The translations under genes were made by a program, and so were the position numbers. From assembly GCA_004194705.1 (NCBI GenBank), contig SADC01001303.1, forward strand, positions 256,501 through 320,500: a stretch of DNA of 64,000 nt, given 5' to 3'. Of the stretch, positions 10,205 to 23,600 are shown in pieces (within the stretch, counting starts at the first letter, position 1; the number at the start of each line of letters is the position of its first letter). The stretch comes from Ditylenchus dipsaci. Its lineage: Eukaryota; Nematoda; Chromadorea; Rhabditida; Anguinidae. Below the pieces are notes generated by a model. The model was not told where the DNA came from, did not search any database, and saw nothing but the letters and a program-made list of their open reading frames with translations.

Positions 10205-10690
10205 ATCACACCTCGAATTTTTCAAGTGTCTTTACAACAAAAAGCAAGTCTTTTCTGTGGCCAAATACAAGGGCAAAAATTGACGTGTGTAGCACTGATA
10301 AGACCCTGTTTTGGTTGACTGATTGCGAAACCGAATAAGTTTATTTGATGGTTCCGGATAGGGGAGAATCCAATCGGTAAACTAAAAACCAGTTTCTGGT
10401 CATTAGTTCGAAAACGAAAACCTTTGAATATCATTTTTGTGTTCTGAACCCAGTAAAATGCATTCAGTTGTATGAACGATGGAATACCTGGCCCTTATTG
10501 TCTTAATTTTCATCCAACACGCTGAAAACGCTTTTAGAACATTAGCAAAGAAAATCAATACCTTGGTTTTAGAACCAAACTTAGTTCCGTGTTCATATCG
10601 ATTGCTGGGTGGATGTTTCCAGAAGATCCACTCGTGATTTTTCCTTCCAGTTGGAACCTTTTGCCCCCTCCCCCTCACAATATTGTACAA
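10205..10690 (-). CDS. Ig-like exons, copy 2 (gene fragment)
   Basis: Two minus-strand exons can be read. The first (about 10690-10565) gives VPTGRKNHEWIFWKHPPSNR. A 39-base GT..AG interval follows, then ARYSIVHTTECI and, after a frame change, NQSTKTGSYQCYT. The pattern (a Trp-containing strand early, SGT..GSYQC late) suggests an immunoglobulin-like V-type domain. A hydrophobic stretch and a stop follow near 10205. The 3' half resembles 1495-1690. The family is a guess and both ends of the gene are missing. Confidence 0.35.
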
Positions 10691-10924
10691 TATTGCTAAT
10701 TTTAATCCACAATTAGACCAAGTTTAGCTTTTTTATGTGCAAAGGCCGACCTACAATGGACATTCGATTCGACATTCGAGTATTTTCCAGTTTTTTAATG
10801 CAGTGGTTGACTATCTTTTCATACACAACTCAATGTTGCAATATTAGAAAAACAGTTGCAGAATTAAAAGTTGGGTTAGGAGCATAAATCTGATAATTGC
10901 CCCCGAAAAACTGGGCATTCAAAA

Positions 10925-11300
10925 AAATTGATGGCTCGTTCATAAACCGGAGTTGGAGTCGGAGTTGCAGTATTTGGCTTCGTTAATACCCTTGACTTCA
11001 GCTCCAATTCCGACGCCAACTTCAATTCCAATTCCAAAGTTTCGACGAACTTGGAGTTGGAGTATCTCTGATTGGTGGACGCCTTTTATACCGAAAATCG
11101 GTCTTTTTCATCAAAATTTTAACTATTGGTGGCGGCAGCTTGCAACTATAAGTCTTATAAATCAAGAAGCTTAAAAATATAGTTTTTGGCGAAAGTGCGC
11201 TAACAAATCAAAAATACTTTAACTGCGTGAACGAATCAGAGTTAGAGTATTTTGCATCGAAAACACCCTTTACTTCGACTCCAATTCCGAGATAGATCTT
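10925..11300. repeat. GGAGTTGGAGTCGG-type low-complexity element
   Basis: It begins ATGGCTCGTTCATAAACC, followed by GGAGTTGGAGTCGGAGTTG. It contains repeated CCAATTCCGACGCCAAC-like units. The right limit near CGTGAACGAATCAG is uncertain. Confidence 0.45.
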
Positions 11301-12340
11301 TCCAACTTTTTAATTTATATATTTTTAATTCTACAGGCTTTTCTCTGTCATCACAACCAGTGCTGAGCGATTCTTCGCTCTTGGCTCCGAGATTCTCCCC
11401 TCCGAGCTAGGAGCAAAAATTTTGAAGCCAGGAGCAGGAGCGAAAATTTCGACATGCCCAGCACTAAACAGGGTCAACTATTACACATGAAAGAAATGGG
11501 AAAAACTTGATATTCAAACGTGTCCATTATAGACGGGAAGGACATACAGTTCTAGAATATTATTTTTATGGATTTCTGAAATTTTTGATGCCTAAATTTT
11601 GCTATAAATTGTTCTACACTTTTTTTATTTACGAAATTTGTCATCTTATTAACTACTTAATTTCAAAAATATTTTGCGCTCTTACTAATAAGAGAAAAAT
11701 TTCTCTTGTGAATTTTTTTCCGCATTTCATGCCATCTGTCTGTCTGCTTGTCTTGCATGTTAGTCAGCTGTGAGTGTGTGTGTAGATCTGGTGTCGTTCT
11801 AGTAATAACTTAGATTAGTCAACAAGGAATTTGGTGCACACCAAGCTTCTCCTATTTTAATCGATCATTATATTATTTATTTCTACACCCCCCCCCCCTC
11901 CTTCTATTCTCTCTCTGGATGGTGTGAGTGAAGAGTGAGATAACATATTTTGATTAAGGGTTATTTCTTCCCACAAGGCTGCTTTTATTTGTTAGAACAA
12001 ATACAGGTGCTTGTTTACTTTGGGGAGGGAGGTGGCGCACATTTTGTAATATTTTATAAATCATGATTAAAATAGTCCTAAAAAAATTTGAAGCTAGAAA
12101 AAATTATTTTCTTACGTTTCACTGCGTAAAGAAATCGAAACAAAAAAAAATTAAACAAAAATTTTACCCGAAAATTGACCACAATTTTGATTCACCTTGG
12201 TCCCCCAAGGCAAAAAATCAAATTTTGTAAAAAAAAACAGTTTTGCTGAAAAGTTTTTTTCTTATTCTTTGTTTATCCTTTCTATCGTTGTCGAAAACAT
12301 GCTTAGACACTGATAAAGCGAGTTTTTCGCTCCTGTGGAA
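11301..12340. other. non-coding; low-complexity patch only
   Basis: No gene is seen. 11350-11470 is a patch of GCTCCGAG / GGAGCGAAAAT units. The rest is AT-rich. A C10 run is near 11890. Confidence 0.45.
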
Positions 12341-13099
12341 TAGAGCTGACGACGATCGATATATCGCATCGCAAATATCGATCGATCGCACCAAATTTTA
12401 GCTAAAATATCGATCGCAAATATCGCACCGGCCATTTTGAAAATATCGCATATCGCATCGCATCGGGTGAGATATATCGCAAGCCGATTTTTGACATTTT
12501 TCGCCTAAAATTTCACACGATTTTGTGAAAATTTTAGATTTTCGCCCGATTTTTTGCCGAATTTTTTGTTTTTGAGCGAATTTTGGCGAAATCTTCGCCT
12601 AGTGTCGCCGCATTGTTATTTCTATTGTCCTGTGCTGTTCTGCGTCTGTGATTTTTTCTCTTCTGTGCAATTTTCTTTTGATGTTTGTCGGCAGCGTGTT
12701 AAGGGCATATATTTCTAGATGAGCCTACTGTGGAAACTGAAACAGAATGCGGAGATGTTGCTCTTTTTGAACAAGAATCTGAAAGAATTGAATTTTAAGT
12801 ATTAGGTGATGTTATGTGAGGATGATGATGGATGCAAGGTGGAAATGTGAAAAATAATGTTAAATAAAATTGTTCATTGGAGTTAGTCTGCTTGATTTGT
12901 CACAAATAAATAGTAATTCTGCGGCGGCTTGGCCGCCGCAGAATTTTTTTAAGGCTTTGCTCACCTCTGTGGAAAATATCGCATATCGCAGCGATATATC
13001 GCATCATCATTTTGGATATATCGCATATCGCATATCGCATTTGATCGTGAACAAAAATATCGCAAAAATATATCGCAACAAGCCAAATCGTCAGCTCTA
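12341..13099. mobile_element. internally deleted hAT element, 759 bp, TAGAGCTGACGA ends
   Basis: Perfect 12-bp inverted ends (TAGAGCTGACGA..TCGTCAGCTCTA) are flanked by the identical 8-bp duplication CTGTGGAA (12333-12340 and 13100-13107). Both ends carry arrays of ATCGCATATCGC-like units. The interior (about 12720-12800) holds the end of a reading frame on the plus strand, DEPTVETETECGDVALFEQ.., followed by a stop and AATAAA. This is probably the last exon of the lost transposase. Confidence 0.85.
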
Positions 13100-13107
13100 C
13101 TGTGGAA

Positions 13108-13994
13108 TATTGTAATTTAGCCCAAAAATTAAAAAAATCGATTTTTATGTAGCAAACTGTCCGAAAACAGCTTTTTATTGTTCTTGGCTTTTAAAGATCA
13201 CTTAGGAGTAGTTTAGACATGATTTACGAAATATTATAAAGTACTACATTAGACGGGCGCCGAAATACAGTCATTGAATGCACTGACTGAAAGTATCACA
13301 AAATTTGCTTGCCACAATTGCAATTAAACAATGACCGTAAATAGCAATCAGTCTATTTGCCATTACTATTAGCCATTAGATCTTTGTCTGACCTCGGCTT
13401 TGACTCAGCAGACGCACCCTCCTTCCCCTGCTGCACTATTTGTGTGTCTCAGGGAGGACAATGGTTCCGCTCCAATGAAACAGACAGTTAATGAAAATAG
13501 TGTTGGAGCAGACAGTTAGAGGCTTAGACAAGTGGAGCAGACAAACAAATCCCCCCACTCCAGACCACAGCCAGTGCTTCAGACCATTGGAGTCTCTGCT
13601 GCGCCCTGCTGATGGGGGGGGGGTTGGAATGGAGCAGAGAAGAAAGAAGAAATCGTGTTGCTGGCGGACTGTGTTACTGCTTGCCTGTCCTCCTCTTATT
13701 TTTCAATAGTTTGTTCGCATACATGTCCTCCTCATCATCATAATGCTTTAAAATTTGCTTGGTTGTGTCTGTGTGTTTGTGGTTAATATTTATTTCGAAA
13801 ATTGGGAATGTATTTTACTGTCTTGGGTTTGTGGCTAGCAATGTTTGGTTCCTTTTGGCTGATTAGTTAATTGATTGATTGACTGTAGAGGATGGACGGA
13901 TATCTATATACCATAGATTCTATAAAAAATGCTTTTTTCAAAAGTGAAAATTTGGCTCAAAAATCAGGGATTTATACGGGGCGTTATATCCTTC
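13108..13994. other. non-coding, nothing recognised
   Basis: Unique-looking AT-rich DNA. The open frame around 13491-13709 has no domain and no splice context. A GATTAGTTAATTGATTGATTG patch lies at 13859-13880. Confidence 0.4.
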
Positions 13995-13998
13995 TTAA

Positions 13999-14467
13999 AA
14001 GGGGCATGCTCACCTGTTTTACAAATTGTCCCAGCCAATTCAGAAAGTTTTTCTAATCATTGAACTTATATGCAGATTTTACAGCTTGGTTTCTAGCAAA
14101 ACAAGGCCTAGAAGGGTTTAGTTTTGTTAAGTTTTGTTAGTTTTGTAGAAACCAAGTTGAAAAATCCGTACAGAAATTCAATGATTCGGATTTTTTTTTT
14201 AATGACGAAGACAAAAGGCCCTACCCGTCGAGGGGGGAGTTTACCTTGATCCCTCCTGCTGTTGTTTTTTTGCGAGTTTTTAGGACGAGGCTCAGGCAAA
14301 AGTAGGCCAGCGTGTGTTAACCCGAACATCAGCATGAGTCTAAAATACGTTTGAGTCCGTCCTACATGTGATGGCCAGCCTTTCCCTAATCCTAAAGCCT
14401 GAAAAATCACACCCCCCCCCCCATTGAGAGATACAGCCCAAATTTTGCTTTAGGCGAGCATGCCCCT
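13999..14467. mobile_element. TTAA-flanked MITE (piggyBac-like ends)
   Basis: The ends are AAGGGGCATGCTCACC on the left and GGCGAGCATGCCCCT on the right. TTAA borders both sides (13995-13998 and 14468-14471). The interior is partly palindromic around the TTTCTAGCAAAACAAGG / TTTTGTAGAAACCAAG region. It shares the right-hand TTAA with the next element. Confidence 0.75.
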
Positions 14468-14471
14468 TTAA

Positions 14472-15712
14472 CACTCGAACACGCGAGCGGCACTTTAGGT
14501 CCGTTGCAATCAGAATTTCATGATGATAATTTTTAATAAATACGCTATGGGTGGTTGGATATTCGAAAGTCGGGTAAAAACGCTATTTAAAAATTTTCAA
14601 ATTTTCGAAATTTTTATTACGTTCAAGTCCATTTATCCAAGTCATTTTATGATCGACTGCCAACAAATCATGACATGTTTGATAAAGAATGAAAAGAGCT
14701 TTCTATTGATATATCGTTTAGACATTTACGGGTTTAAAATTTCAGATTTTCGGGCAAAAGAAAAAATCATGTCATTTTTCAAAAACCGTTGTTGTCACTT
14801 GGAAATGCAAAAATAGGTGTGTCAAGGCGGTTCGTTCAGTTGTTGTTATACATCATTCTACAGAGCAAGAAAAACTGCACCACATATAGCTTCGAAGAAA
14901 TTGAAAATACGAGTTTTGGAGTGTTAAGCAAAAGTCAAAGAAAATCAAAAATTTATCCTAAAACCATTTTGACGTGAAACTCTGTCTTTTCTAGTCAAAC
15001 TAACATATCTGACGCCGGATTCGTGTTTAGCGTAGTCAAATTGCTTATAAAAATTAAATAAAAATTAATTTAAATATTTATTGTCTTGAGCGGAATTCAA
15101 AATTTGAAAGTATATTTCTACTTTAAAGAGCATTTTTATAAGCAATTTGACTAGGCTAAACACGAATCCGGCGTCAGATATGTTAGTTTGACTAGAAAAG
15201 ACAGAGTTTCACGTCAAAATGGTTTTAGGATAAATTTTTTGATTTTCTTTGGACTTTTGCTTAACACTCCAAAACTCGTATTTTCAATTTCTTCGAAGCT
15301 ATATGTGGTGCAGTTTTTCTTGCTCTGTAGAATGATGTATAACAACAACTGAACGAACCGCCTTGACACACCTATTTTTGCATTTCCAAGTGACAACAAC
15401 GGTTTTTGAAAAATGACATGATTTTTTCTTTTGCCCGAAAATCTGAAATTTTAAACCCGTAAATGTCTAAACGATATATCAATAGAAAGCTCTTTTCATT
15501 CTTTATCGAACAAGTCATGATTTGTTGGCAGTCGATTATAAAATTTGGATAAATGGACTTGAACGTAATAAAAATTTCGAAAATTTGAAAATTTTTAAAT
15601 AGCGTTTTACCCGACTTTCGAATATCCAACCACCCATAGCGTATTTATTAAAAATTATCATCATGAAATTCTGATTGCAACGGACCTAAAGTGCCGCTCG
15701 CGTGTTCGAGTG
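14472..15712. mobile_element. 1241-bp near-perfect palindrome flanked by TTAA
   Basis: The left end is CACTCGAACACGCGAGCGGC and the right end is its inverse. TTAA lies on both sides (14468-14471 and 15713-15716). The two arms (about 14472-15050 and 15130-15712) are nearly identical for about 580 bases and are separated by an AT-rich spacer of about 80 bases. Each arm contains the same open frame in mirror orientation, which only reflects the duplication. Transcription through it would give a very long dsRNA hairpin. Confidence 0.85.
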
Positions 15713-15716
15713 TTAA

Positions 15717-17100
15717 GACTTTTGAACAAAAAAAAAAGCGCAAATAAACCACGGGGCGACTAAGGTACCTTTTCGGGGCCAAACCAACACATATAGAGCC
15801 GATTCTTTACTAAATTATGTGGGATTGGAATCCAACGGCATCCCCGAGATTAGAAACACACAAATTTTGCTAATCCCAATGTCAGATCCCATTGGCCTAA
15901 AGTGTAAAATTCCACCGGTTCACATTTCTAAATTCAAAAATTTCCAATTTGAAATGGGGATCTCTTGGATTGCCCGTATTGGAATACCAGAAATTTCGCA
16001 TACCTCAATACATAATCCCAAAGTTGCAAAAAATAAAAAAAATCGCGGTCCAAAATGTCGAAAATACCCACAAACTGCCAAGCCTAAAAATGCATACTTT
16101 TGAGAATGACTTAAATTCTCTGCTTCCTAGCATATTCAATAGAATATTTGGCGATCCTCGGCCTCTTCTATTTTTCGGTCAGCTTTCAATTTTTCTCTTT
16201 TGTTTGTCCCTTTTTGTAAGTCTTAGAGGCATTCTGAAATTGGTATATTTTGTAACTTTTCAGAAAGAAATATACACTATGCTAATTTCATGCATTTATT
16301 CAAGCAATATTTGTGATTAGTTATACAACTTGTGTACTTATTATGGTTTTTTGTACAATTTTTGTACTTGAGTTTGTTCTTGTGACTTTTTTAAAAAAGT
16401 ATTTTGTGACTGGGTTAAGGCCTATTTTAGATAAAAATAACAGTCTAGTTTCAATTGATCCCATCCTATATATTTGTTTTTTCAAAGAGGTTTCTCAAAA
16501 ACCTTTTTGGTAATCAATGATTTTTGGTTTTCTATTTTTTCTACATATGATTGTTTGCAGTAAGCAATAAGTTTAGCATTTCTTAACCTTTTTGTTGTTT
16601 GCCAGACTTTTTACAAGCCTATATTTTTATATCCGATTTTTTGCACCCAATCTGGCTATTGGACAAGGTATCGGTCTTAAAAAAGTTGAAAAGGACATTA
16701 TAGTAAAAAAGTACATTTTGAGCATTTTTGAAGGAAAAAGGCCATTTTATTCAGTGCTTATTGCTATTTCGAAACAAAAAAAAAGGTTTTTAACTAAAAT
16801 TTATAAAAACAAAAAATATTTGGGGTCTAAAAAAGTACAGATTTTTTCAAGGAGGACGGTTGGGAACCCTGGTCTATTATTGCATCTAAAACATGGATCG
16901 GATCTATCCTGATTTTTCGAACAGCCGCCTTCAAAATTAGCCATTGCTTTTTTTGCGAAAAATCATTTATTATACCAAATTGTTTCCTGTTACTTGCTTT
17001 ACTAGATGAGAGTGAAATATATCCAGGTCGTTTTGTTAGTATGGAAAATTTAGGAGGCGCCTTTTTAAAAAAGTAGGACAGAATTCGAACACTGATTTAA
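15717..17100. other. non-coding, nothing recognised
   Basis: Several long open frames exist (for example 15949-16320 and 16592-16912). They have AT-driven Lys/Phe/Ile composition, no domain and no plausible splice pattern. I treat the stretch as non-coding. Confidence 0.4.
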
Positions 17101-17466
17101 GGAGCGTCCCCAAGTGCGATGTAAAGTGCAAAAAACGGCTGTGAACTTTTTTCTGTTGGTACCATTTTCTGGCTGAAATGCAGGGCTACAAAATAAAAAA
17201 ATTTCAGCCAGATATCGCTAAAAGATGTCGATAAAAATTCGTTTATTAGCACTCCACATCGCACTCCAGTGAGATGTAGAGTGCTAATAAACGAATTTTT
17301 ATCGACATCTTTTAGCGATATCTGGCTGAAATTTTTTTATTTTGTAGCCCTGCATTTCAGCTACAAATGATACTAACAGAAAAAATCGGCCGAGAAAAAA
17401 ATTTGCAGCCGTCTCCGCGCAAACAAGACAAAAAAATCGCTCACTCATTGGAGACGAGGCTTTAAA
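17101..17466. repeat. GTCCCCAATGAGTG palindromic element, copy 2
   Basis: It is the same family as 9028-9462 with diverged ends (GCGTCCCCAAGTGCGATGT and CACTCATTGGAGACG). The arms include TTTCTGTTGGTACCATTTT, CAGGGCTACAAAATAAA and AATTCGTTTATTAGCACTC. Confidence 0.7.
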
Positions 17467-17688
17467 TTAATAATTAGCAAATACATAATAGCCAACCCCA
17501 TGCATTGCATGCAAGGTTTGTCTAAACTACACCATAAACAAAAAATTTCCCAAGTTTATCCTATTTCACTGTTTCAACCTACAGTGCAATTTTTTTTACT
17601 GAATATTTGTTTCTACAGTTGACTATTTATTTGTACACAAGCCCTATAGTTAACTATTTTTTACAGTTTATCTATTTAGCTGATTTCA

Positions 17689-20600
17689 ATGGCTGACACA
17701 GCAGTGGTGGCCAATGATTCGACAGGAGGAGGGGATGGCAGTTCCTTCCTGTTCCATTCTAGCCTTACAGCCGCCCCACAGATAAATGGTATGGGAGGAG
17801 GTGGTGGAGACACTGGCCTATATACTAACCATTCCCAGCAGCCTATTTCCAAAGTGGAATACTCATTCCCCAGTTTCTACAACAGCCCTTTGGACTACAT
17901 GGGCGCATCCACTTCTGCGGCGTCATCATCAGCTGCTACTGAAAACCCCTTCAAACACTATTTCCACCCCAACAACAAACGGCGATGAATAGTAATAATG
18001 ATAGGCTAATGAACCAATCTAGCATGTGAGTTATTGTTTTAAAGAACCATGGTCACGCGTTATAAATGGTCCCCGCCAATTCGAAAATTTTTCCTAATCA
18101 TTGATCTTCTGTTCGGATTTTGTAACTTGGTTTCTAACTAAATAGTTTTGTTAGAAACTCAACAAAAAATTGTACGTAATTCCAATGATTAGTTGTGGGT
18201 CACGGCTTCGATTACGTTTTTCATATATTTTTTGGTTTTTCGTAGTTGATTTGGTCGATTATGGATTTAATCATTACTAGACCCTTTTTTCAGAGATCTG
18301 GATGTCTCTCAACTGCCATCAACGTCCAATTTTCTTCAACAGCAGCACCCAATGATCAACAATACTGTGTTGTGTGAGCAGAAACCAAGGATTCATGCAT
18401 TGGCTAAAAGAAGAGGAATCCCCAAGAATGCAACTGGTTCTCCCTCTGTAAGGTTGGTGCTAAATTGGCTTTGAATTTAGCTGTGGACAAGATTGGTTAT
18501 TCATTATCAAAGCTCTTAGTAACGCTAGCCTCTCAAGTTCTTTCCCGCCTAGGGTCCGAACTGGTCCCAAATGTTGCAGAAATTCAGATTTTTAACTTTA
18601 CCATTCAAAACACAAAAATTGCTTATAATATCACCCTTTAAAAAAAAATTGTCCGTTAAAAGAGAGGTTTGTGTATTATATGAAAAAATTGTTAGATTGT
18701 ATAAAAACGATTGGAAAACTTGAAATCCTTGTGATTATTAGCACCAGACTGTCAAAACAGAACCGGTAAACCCTTTAAAAATTAGGCCGAGAAGGGTTGG
18801 ACCTTAGGCGGAAACGAACTTGAAGGGGTGCCGTTACAGAGGTTTTGACTGACAGGTCCGCAATTTAAGATGGAGGGTTGAATTGATAGGGCTCATTAGA
18901 AAGGATAAAGCCCGGGAGGCTTCAAAAACTGTGTTAGTGGTTACCTAGTTACTGGCCGGACTGGTATCTCTCCGGTTGCTCTCCCCTTTTTTAAATTCCA
19001 CATTTCCTCTGGTAAAAGCTCCGGGGCTTCTATTTTTGGATCTCCAAAAATCGGGAAATTTCGAATTCGATCTCGAAATTTTCAAGACCTTAACAAAAAT
19101 CTAAAATGTGAAATCGGTAGACCTCGTGGTAGTTAAGAAAACGTATTTAACAGCTTTGCTAAATATTGCGTCTACCCTGACATACAGACCCTCAACGTTG
19201 ATGGGGCTTGTATTAGAGGGGGGGGGGCTTATATCAAACAAGAGATCCGCAATTAATAGCACATTTTAACCTGAAAGTTTCTTAACTTCATGCCTAATCT
19301 CAACTAACTTCAAATTTTTCAGTGCCACACATCCAGCACCCAACCCAGAATCAGACGAACAGCGCCTTCCACTGTCCTGCCAACTGATTGAGCCCTTGCG
19401 TTTGCGCATCTCCAGCTCCTCGACTAGACGAGGTGGCTCACTGGACTCTCAAGGACCTTCAACCAATGCTCATCCAGCAACTCCAGCAGCCATCTCTTTT
19501 GAGCAGCCACCTGGATCCTCCTCCCAATCCAGCTCGACCCCCACCACAGCCACCATTTACCCAGCCAACCAGCAGCAACCACAACCATTCAACTTTCTGC
19601 CGGCCTCCTTCCTGCCCGCCCAAAACTTCCAACAAAAGCAAGAGTTCATGGCCCACCTGTTCGGGGCTTCAATCAACACCACCAGCACCAGCCAACCACC
19701 TCCAACTTCTGGCAGGACCTGCCCAACATGTTGAACACCAATTTAAATACCCAGCTGGAGGACCAACCTCCCTGCCCCAAGATCCAGAGAAAAATGGATG
19801 GCCAGGAAGAGTCCCTGGACCAGGCTCTGGAACATTTAAGTGATGTGGAGCAGGATGTGGTGGTGCTTGAGGAAGTGGTCTCTGCTTCTATCAAGAAACC
19901 AAAGCTGGTACCCAGTCAGAATTACACTGGCGAGGTGATCACACTGGATGATGAGGATGATGAAGATAGGTTGGCTCGATTTTTGCGCTTCTATTCCAAG
20001 TAAGCATGCCTTTTTGCTAATTTTTGTTTTGCTTTGGTGCTTGGCTTTTTAGATCCATTTTTGTTGGCTGTTGTCGGTTTGGTTCTCAGCATACTTTTGA
20101 TAGCAAATTATATGTGATATCCTGCTCTGAATTTTTTTTTTGATTAAAATAGAGCCATACCATTTCTATTTCAGTTCAACTATTTACTTTACAGAAAATT
20201 ATAATACAGTCGCCTGTCCAAATAGTGCGCATACCTAATGTTCAGCACCGCCTTATGGTCCGATAATTTTACTTCGATTTTCGAAATATTTTGCCTGTTA
20301 TTGGTCGTTATTGGTCGAATGTTATTGGTCAGTCTAGTTCCACAAATCTCACAGATTCCGATTTTACATGTTGCTTTTACAAATAACCACCAACAGTTTT
20401 GTTCCGAACTTAATTGGCCAATCACATTTCGCAAAACATTTCAAAAATCAAGGTGAAAAATCATCGGACCCTAGGCGAAGTCGAACTTGAGGTATGCGCA
20501 CGATTTGGAGAGGCTACTGCTTTATATATAGCATGGTGGGGAAACCAACAAAATGAGCAAATACCAATAAAAATTCAAACGAGAATTAATTTTTAACTAT

Positions 20601-23600
20601 AATTTTGTTGGTGTTTTATTGGGTTTATTGGTGTTTTGTTGGTCTTTTATTGGTTTTATCGATTTTATTGGTGTTTTATTGGTTTTCGATTTTTGTCGAT
20701 TCAGACCCTTTTTTACTCAATTTTTTGGCTGAAGGAGTCGGGCAAGGTACAATAACCACCGAAAGAATCTATTTTACCACTCGCAGAGCATTAGATTCCT
20801 TACATCACATCCTTGAATCATTGTTACATCATACCGACCTAAATCTAACAATTGCCTTAACATCATATACCCCTGTGCCATAGATTTTTTGGGGAACACC
20901 ACGTATAAAACAAGTATTCGACGTATAAAATTGAACTTAGACAATCTAGAAACGCACTGTAATCTGAAAAATTCTCAGAATTCGAATTTCTATTCAAAAA
21001 ACAAGTATGCCCTATTATTATTTCTTGAAGTTACACTTTTCACGTAAGATAACCTATACGTTCTTCAAGCTACCAACTTTATTGCAAACTATGCGACGTC
21101 ACATAACAAAAAACATTCACACAAATTCTTTCATAAATTGGTTTCTCAAGTGGACTAAGGCAGCGATTCTTTCCGGACTCATTCGATTTCTTGTGAAGTC
21201 CACCAACAAACATCTAAGCTCTTTGAAGGCACGCTCACTAGGAGAACTGGATGCTTGGACGGCGAGCAGAAGACGAGCAAACGGAGCCAGAAACGGGAAA
21301 TTCTTAATAAATAAAGTAGAATTTTTGGCATCAAGATAAATTTGCTGACCTTGTAATGGTTTTTCCAAAAAACAAGCGGATCATCTTCAGTGAGAGGCAA
21401 TGAGGAGTAGGCGTTCACCTCGTTCTCCACTGTTCTTGGCTGAACACACGCAAATGCAGATTTCCTCTTTGTCGGCGTCACCTCTAGCGTCTCTTCTGGT
21501 GTTAAGTGTGCAGCTTCAGAGACGACCAAATTCCTTATCTGTAAATTAAGAGTTCAAAAAGCAGAATAATGAAGTTCTAACCTCGTCGTAATTTAAACCA
21601 GGTATTTGGGAGCAGATGCTTCGCAAACGGCCGTGCATAAACGGGTCCAGAAATGCCGAGCACACGACAAGCTTCTTATTGAGCTTCCCATCAGCAGAAT
21701 GCAGCCAGCTTGTACTTGACCAGTTTCCAACTTTCTTGTTGAAGCATTCCATAGCTGCTGCAGCCAAAGAAATTCCATAAAGCGAATTCCCATCATGTAT
21801 CTGGATTTTTTTCTGGAAATGAAGCCAGATAGAGGCCAAGTGCTCCAGCATTCTGTTAGACGTACATTCGGATTCACTCTGAAAATCTCAAAATAAGGAG
21901 GACAAAAAATCCATATTATACCTGCACATCGATAACCATACTCGCTACAGGCTCCAGAACAGATAAGTACTCAGAAAAACATCGCTGATTTGCAATCCCT
22001 CTCAGTTGAGCAGCATAAGAAGGAGAAAATTGGTCGACAGCTTCCTGCAGTATATCCAAGTTTTTGACTAATGCATCCACCATATTGAAGTAGGAGAGCC
22101 ACCGGGTTTCTACAGGAGGTTTTAAAGCTTTACGGTAGCGGGGAAAACAGCAAGACAAAATCATTTTTGTTCCTGAAGAATCTCTATAAATAGAAGTTAA
22201 TCGAGAGTTTAGAAGACCAACCAGTCAGAGTCAAGAAAGTGTGCAGTGACTGCAATGTAATCCACTTGCTTCTTTGCGAAGTCAATAGTGAGGCATCCAC
22301 CATATTGTTTCAAGCAGCTTATTTTGCTCTTGACTTGGAGCTCGATGCTGTCTACTGAAAGATCCACCCACTTTGCAAGCGTCTTTTTTGAAGGCAGGAG
22401 GTCTCTAGCTTGCTTCTCGATTCCCTTCGTAAAGTTGTCAATGCTTAATAGAATCAAAATGTGACTGAAATTCAGCACAGCACTACATTATTTTTCGGAA
22501 TTCTTCCAAAAACGCGAGAAAGCTTTTGTCTTCGGCTATTTTCAATGACTGAGCAAACCGCAAATTTTAGCAACGATTGTTCCATTTTAGCATCTGAAGC
22601 TGGCGATCCATTGATATGAGAACTCAAGTGGTAACTGAAAACATTTCAAAAGTCCACTCTAAGCATGCCGAAAAATCACCTTAAAGATGCAGTACCAGCT
22701 CTGTTGAATATCTTTTTACATCCTTCTATGTTGCAGACCACCATTTCTGTTTCAAGTCCATCGTCCAGTAGAATGTCGAAACGATACCCGAATTCTTTGC
22801 TTCGAGTCCATGGCCAGGTCGAGTGACGGCTTGGATCAAACCGAATCTAAATGTAATTTTTATAAAAAAACTGCGACACTTCAATATGTATTACTAACTT
22901 TCTTACGACGTCCAATTTCAGCCATTGAGAATTAATATGGTTGATAAAGCTTTTCTTCTGAATTTTCCACCTAAACAATAAGAAACGGTCAACAATTCGG
23001 TGAAATTTGGCTAGTTTGCAGTGAAAATCAAGGACCAATAAAACACCAACAAAAGACCAATAAAACACCAATAAAATTTAATTTGAAATTTTATTGGTAT
23101 TTTGTTGGTCTTCCAAAAAACGAAATGCCACAAAATTTTATTGGTATTTGCTCATTTTGTTGGTTTTCCCCACCATGATATATAGTACAGTCGACTCTCG
23201 ATATAAGTTACCCCCCCCCTAAAGTTCGTTCCCACCTTGGGTTCGACGCTTTTTTTAACCTCATTTCTAAAATGTTTTGCCAAATGTGATTCGTCAGTTT
23301 AGTCGGAAATATCGCAAGGATTCTGATTTTGCCGATCGTTTCTGAAAAAGTCGAAGCGTTCACCAGCAAGACCCGCGGCTCTCAATATAAGATACCCTAA
23401 ATCTTAAAAAAGGGTATCTTATATCGAGAGCCGCGGGTCTTACTGGTGAAAGCTTCAACTTTTCCAGAAACGATCGGCAAAATCAGAATCCTTGCGATAT
23501 TTCTGACTACACTGACGAATCACATTTGGCAAAACATTTTAGAAATGAGGTTAAAAAAAGTGTCGGACCCAAGGTGGGAACGAACTTTAGGGTGGTAACT

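Noticed and set aside
14520..14816. 98-codon open frame with a near-identical copy at 15372-15629 on the opposite strand
   Set aside because: The two frames are the two arms of one palindrome. There is no domain and no splice context, so they are by-products of the inverted duplication.
16592..16912. 106-codon plus-strand open frame
   Set aside because: Lys/Phe/Ile-rich with no domain. Neighbouring frames are similar, so it is probably random AT-rich sequence.
19388..19843. 151-codon Pro-rich plus-strand frame overlapping RING-gene exon 3
   Set aside because: Splice phase from exon 2 and the repaired G4 run select the other two frames. This one is a shadow.
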